Shown piece after piece: positions 5,555 to 7,086 of a stretch of 7,086 bases of DNA (the stretch's first letter is position 1; the number at the start of each line of letters is the position of its first letter). Source of the DNA: DASPKO01 sp035628055 (GTDB taxonomy: Bacteria; Planctomycetota; Phycisphaerae; Phycisphaerales; UBA1924); contig DASPKO010000286.1 of NCBI GenBank assembly GCA_035628055.1, positions 1 to 7,086 of the forward strand, given 5' to 3'. The position numbers were made by a program, and so were the translations under genes. The notes below the pieces were generated by a model that saw nothing but the letters and a program-made list of their open reading frames with translations, ran no database searches and had not been told where the DNA came from.

Positions 5555-7086
5555 TCAGACCGCCGGCTCGAGGTTGCCCAGGGCCGTGCCCAGCGTGCCG
5601 AAGCCGCTCCCCAGGTTCAGGTCGATGTGACCCATGAACGCGACCACGGGCTCGGGACTCTTGACGCGGATGCTGTAGAACGTGTCGCGCAGGCGACGCT
5701 CCCCGCTGACGAACTGGTGCACGTCGAAGTTCACCGCCGCCCGCGAGGGGAGCGTCTGGCGGAAGACCTCGGCGCCGCCCGCGTCGCCGGCCTCGGCGTT
5801 GGGCTCGAAGATCATGGTGATCTCGACGGTCACGTCCGTGGCGCTGGGATTGAACAGCCGCAGATACTCCCGGACCAGGGCCCCGGCGCCCGGGCGGAAC
5901 CCGTCGGAGAAGAGCCAGAGACTCGCGGCCGTCCCGGTGAACCGGGACCCCGACCCGCCGTCGGCGCCGTAGCTGGCCAGCGTGGCCGAGACGGGCTGAT
6001 CCGACTCATACCCGACCGAGTAGGGCTGCGTCCCCTGCGGGAAGCCGGGGAGCTCGCCGACCGAGAAGCCGCCGCGCCGCAGCGCGGGGATGGTGACCTG
6101 GTGCCGGAAGGCCCCCTGGTTGGCGAAGAAGAATGTGAACGTCACGGTCGCCGGGCTGGTGGTGGGGTTGAGGATCGTGATGAACTCGGTCTGGGCGTTC
6201 AGGCCGAGCTGTCCCTCGGGCACGAGCCCGACGGCGCTCCCGGCCCCGGGCAGGCCCAGCACGCCGAACCCGCCGCCGATGTTGGTGTCGAAGTGCGTGA
6301 GCGCGGCGACGATCGGCCCCTCGGCGTCGACCCGCACCGCGAAGGGCCCGTCGCCGATGGGCATGGCGCCCAGATTCCACCCGCCGCGGCGCAGCCCCTC
6401 GACGTTCTGCGTGAAGACGCGGATGTCGCCGCTGTTCTCGCGGTACACCGTGAGCGTGACCTTGATCTCCTCCTCGGTCGTGTTCTGGAAGACCAGGAAG
6501 TCGTGCACGCCCACGCCCTTGAACCCCTCGCCGAAGGTCCAGGTGGTGCTCGCTTCCGAGGTGAAGGCCTGCCCGGTGGAGATGCCAAAGTCGAAGTGGC
6601 TGAGCGTGGCGCCCACCGGGAGCGAGGAGCGCACCTCCAGGGCGAAGGGCGTGTCCTTGCGGACGAGCTGCTGGTTGGCCGCGTACAGCGCGGGCGTCGA
6701 GATCGTGATGCCCGTGCGCGTGCCGGCGGGCACGACCTGGTCGAAGAGCACTTGCGTCGCCGTCCCCGTCTCGTAGCGGGCCAGGATCACCACCCGGGCC
6801 GGCTCGTCGTTCGGGTTCACCACGGGCACGAAGCTGCTCGCCCGGTTGTTGGCAAAGCCCTCCGGGTAGTAGAGCGCGTAGGGCAGGTCCGCGGCGGGGA
6901 TCGCCGCCGAAGCGGGGTCGGCCACGAGGTGCGGGTGGTCCGCCGACGGGCCGCCGCCGGCCTCGAGCAGGGCGAAGAGCTGCTGCACCTCGGCGAGCGT
7001 GTTGCCCAGGAAGATGAAGTACCGGAAGGTCGCGGTGGCGCCCGAGGTCAGGGTGCCCACGTCGAACCCGACCGCCAGGGTCTCGT
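5555..7086 (-). CDS. Partial repeat protein, probably exported, with four tandem beta-rich modules (5' end outside window)
   Basis: The reading frame is open to the window edge, so this is the C-terminal ~509 residues of a longer protein. The GTG at 7060 is in frame but is probably internal, because the coding pattern continues upstream of it. The first visible segment (nt 7086-6970) has DVGTLTSGATATFRYF followed by a short helix, resembling the end of a larger beta-sandwich domain. After it come four modules of about 100-115 residues. Each has an aromatic or NP-containing opening (VVNPND, VFQNTT, ILNPTT, LFNPSA), several beta strands, and a closing P-[VI]-x-A-x-[LM] segment with a Gly-rich tail. 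The composition (Thr, Val, Gly, few Lys, no Cys in the visible part) suggests an extracellular or surface protein. The layout recalls DUF5719-like repeat proteins, a tentative match. It ends without a visible anchor. The function is unknown. The gene is separated from the tRNA by a strong hairpin. Confidence 0.85.
   Translation of the reverse strand, partial: ETLAVGFDVGTLTSGATATFRYFIFLGNTLAEVQQLFALLEAGGGPSADHPHLVADPASAAIPAADLPYALYYPEGFANNRASSFVPVVNPNDEPARVVILARYETGTATQVLFDQVVPAGTRTGITISTPALYAANQQLVRKDTPFALEVRSSLPVGATLSHFDFGISTGQAFTSEASTTWTFGEGFKGVGVHDFLVFQNTTEEEIKVTLTVYRENSGDIRVFTQNVEGLRRGGWNLGAMPIGDGPFAVRVDAEGPIVAALTHFDTNIGGGFGVLGLPGAGSAVGLVPEGQLGLNAQTEFITILNPTTSPATVTFTFFFANQGAFRHQVTIPALRRGGFSVGELPGFPQGTQPYSVGYESDQPVSATLASYGADGGSGSRFTGTAASLWLFSDGFRPGAGALVREYLRLFNPSATDVTVEITMIFEPNAEAGDAGGAEVFRQTLPSRAAVNFDVHQFVSGERRLRDTFYSIRVKSPEPVVAFMGHIDLNLGSGFGTLGTALGNLEPAV
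5579..6871 (-). repeat. Four tandem protein-level repeats in the surface-type protein
   Basis: Approximate units, in coding order, are 6871-6551, 6544-6248, 6232-5930 and 5920-5579. Each starts with a G-F/L-rich segment (PEGFANN, GEGFKGV, PEGQLGL, SDGFRPG). Each then has an NP/NT turn between strands, and closes with PVGATLSHFD, PIVAALTHFD, PVSATLASYG or PVVAFMGHID followed by a Gly-rich tail. Units 2 and 4 share the tail GFGxLG. The similarity is clear in protein but diverged in DNA, so these are old domain duplications and not recent tandem copies. Confidence 0.75.

Noticed and set aside
7058..7060. GTG as the true start of the repeat protein
   Set aside because: The frame stays open to the window edge and continues the same beta-domain sequence pattern upstream. 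The GTG more likely encodes an internal valine.
1..7086. CRISPR array, insertion sequence or attachment-site duplication
   Set aside because: No short direct repeats with regular spacers, no transposase or integrase gene, and no second copy of the tRNA 3' segment were seen.

Overview
This is a GC-rich bacterial stretch with strong G/C bias at third codon positions. Every supported gene lies on the minus strand, so the window reads right to left. The encoded tRNA lacks a genomic CCA end, which argues against typical gammaproteobacteria. The base composition and the SNF2/SWIM pair would fit an actinobacterium, a myxobacterium-like deltaproteobacterium, or a Rokubacteria/NC10-type lineage. The sequence alone does not settle the phylum.

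Layout in transcription order. (1) 7086-5555: the C-terminal part of a large, probably exported protein made of four tandem beta-rich repeats. Its start lies outside the window. (2) 5554-5431: a short GC-rich intergenic region with an 11-bp perfect hairpin (probable terminator) and two smaller inverted repeats. (3) 5430-5358: a complete tRNA-Lys(UUU). (4) 5302-2093: a full-length SNF2-family ATPase of 1069 residues, starting 55 nt after the tRNA. (5) 2064-1165: a class I SAM-dependent methyltransferase with a beta-rich C-terminal extension. (6) 1112-51: a SWIM zinc-finger protein. Positions 1-50 hold no supported gene.

The last three genes are separated by only 28 and 52 nt and run the same way, so they look like one operon. 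An SNF2 ATPase paired with a SWIM-domain protein is a known recurrent bacterial arrangement of poorly understood function, presumably DNA or nucleoprotein remodelling. The unusual point is a methyltransferase sitting between the two. It may be a functional third component or a chance insertion. That question is the main one raised by the window. The repeat protein upstream of the tRNA appears to be a separate transcription unit with no evident link to the operon.
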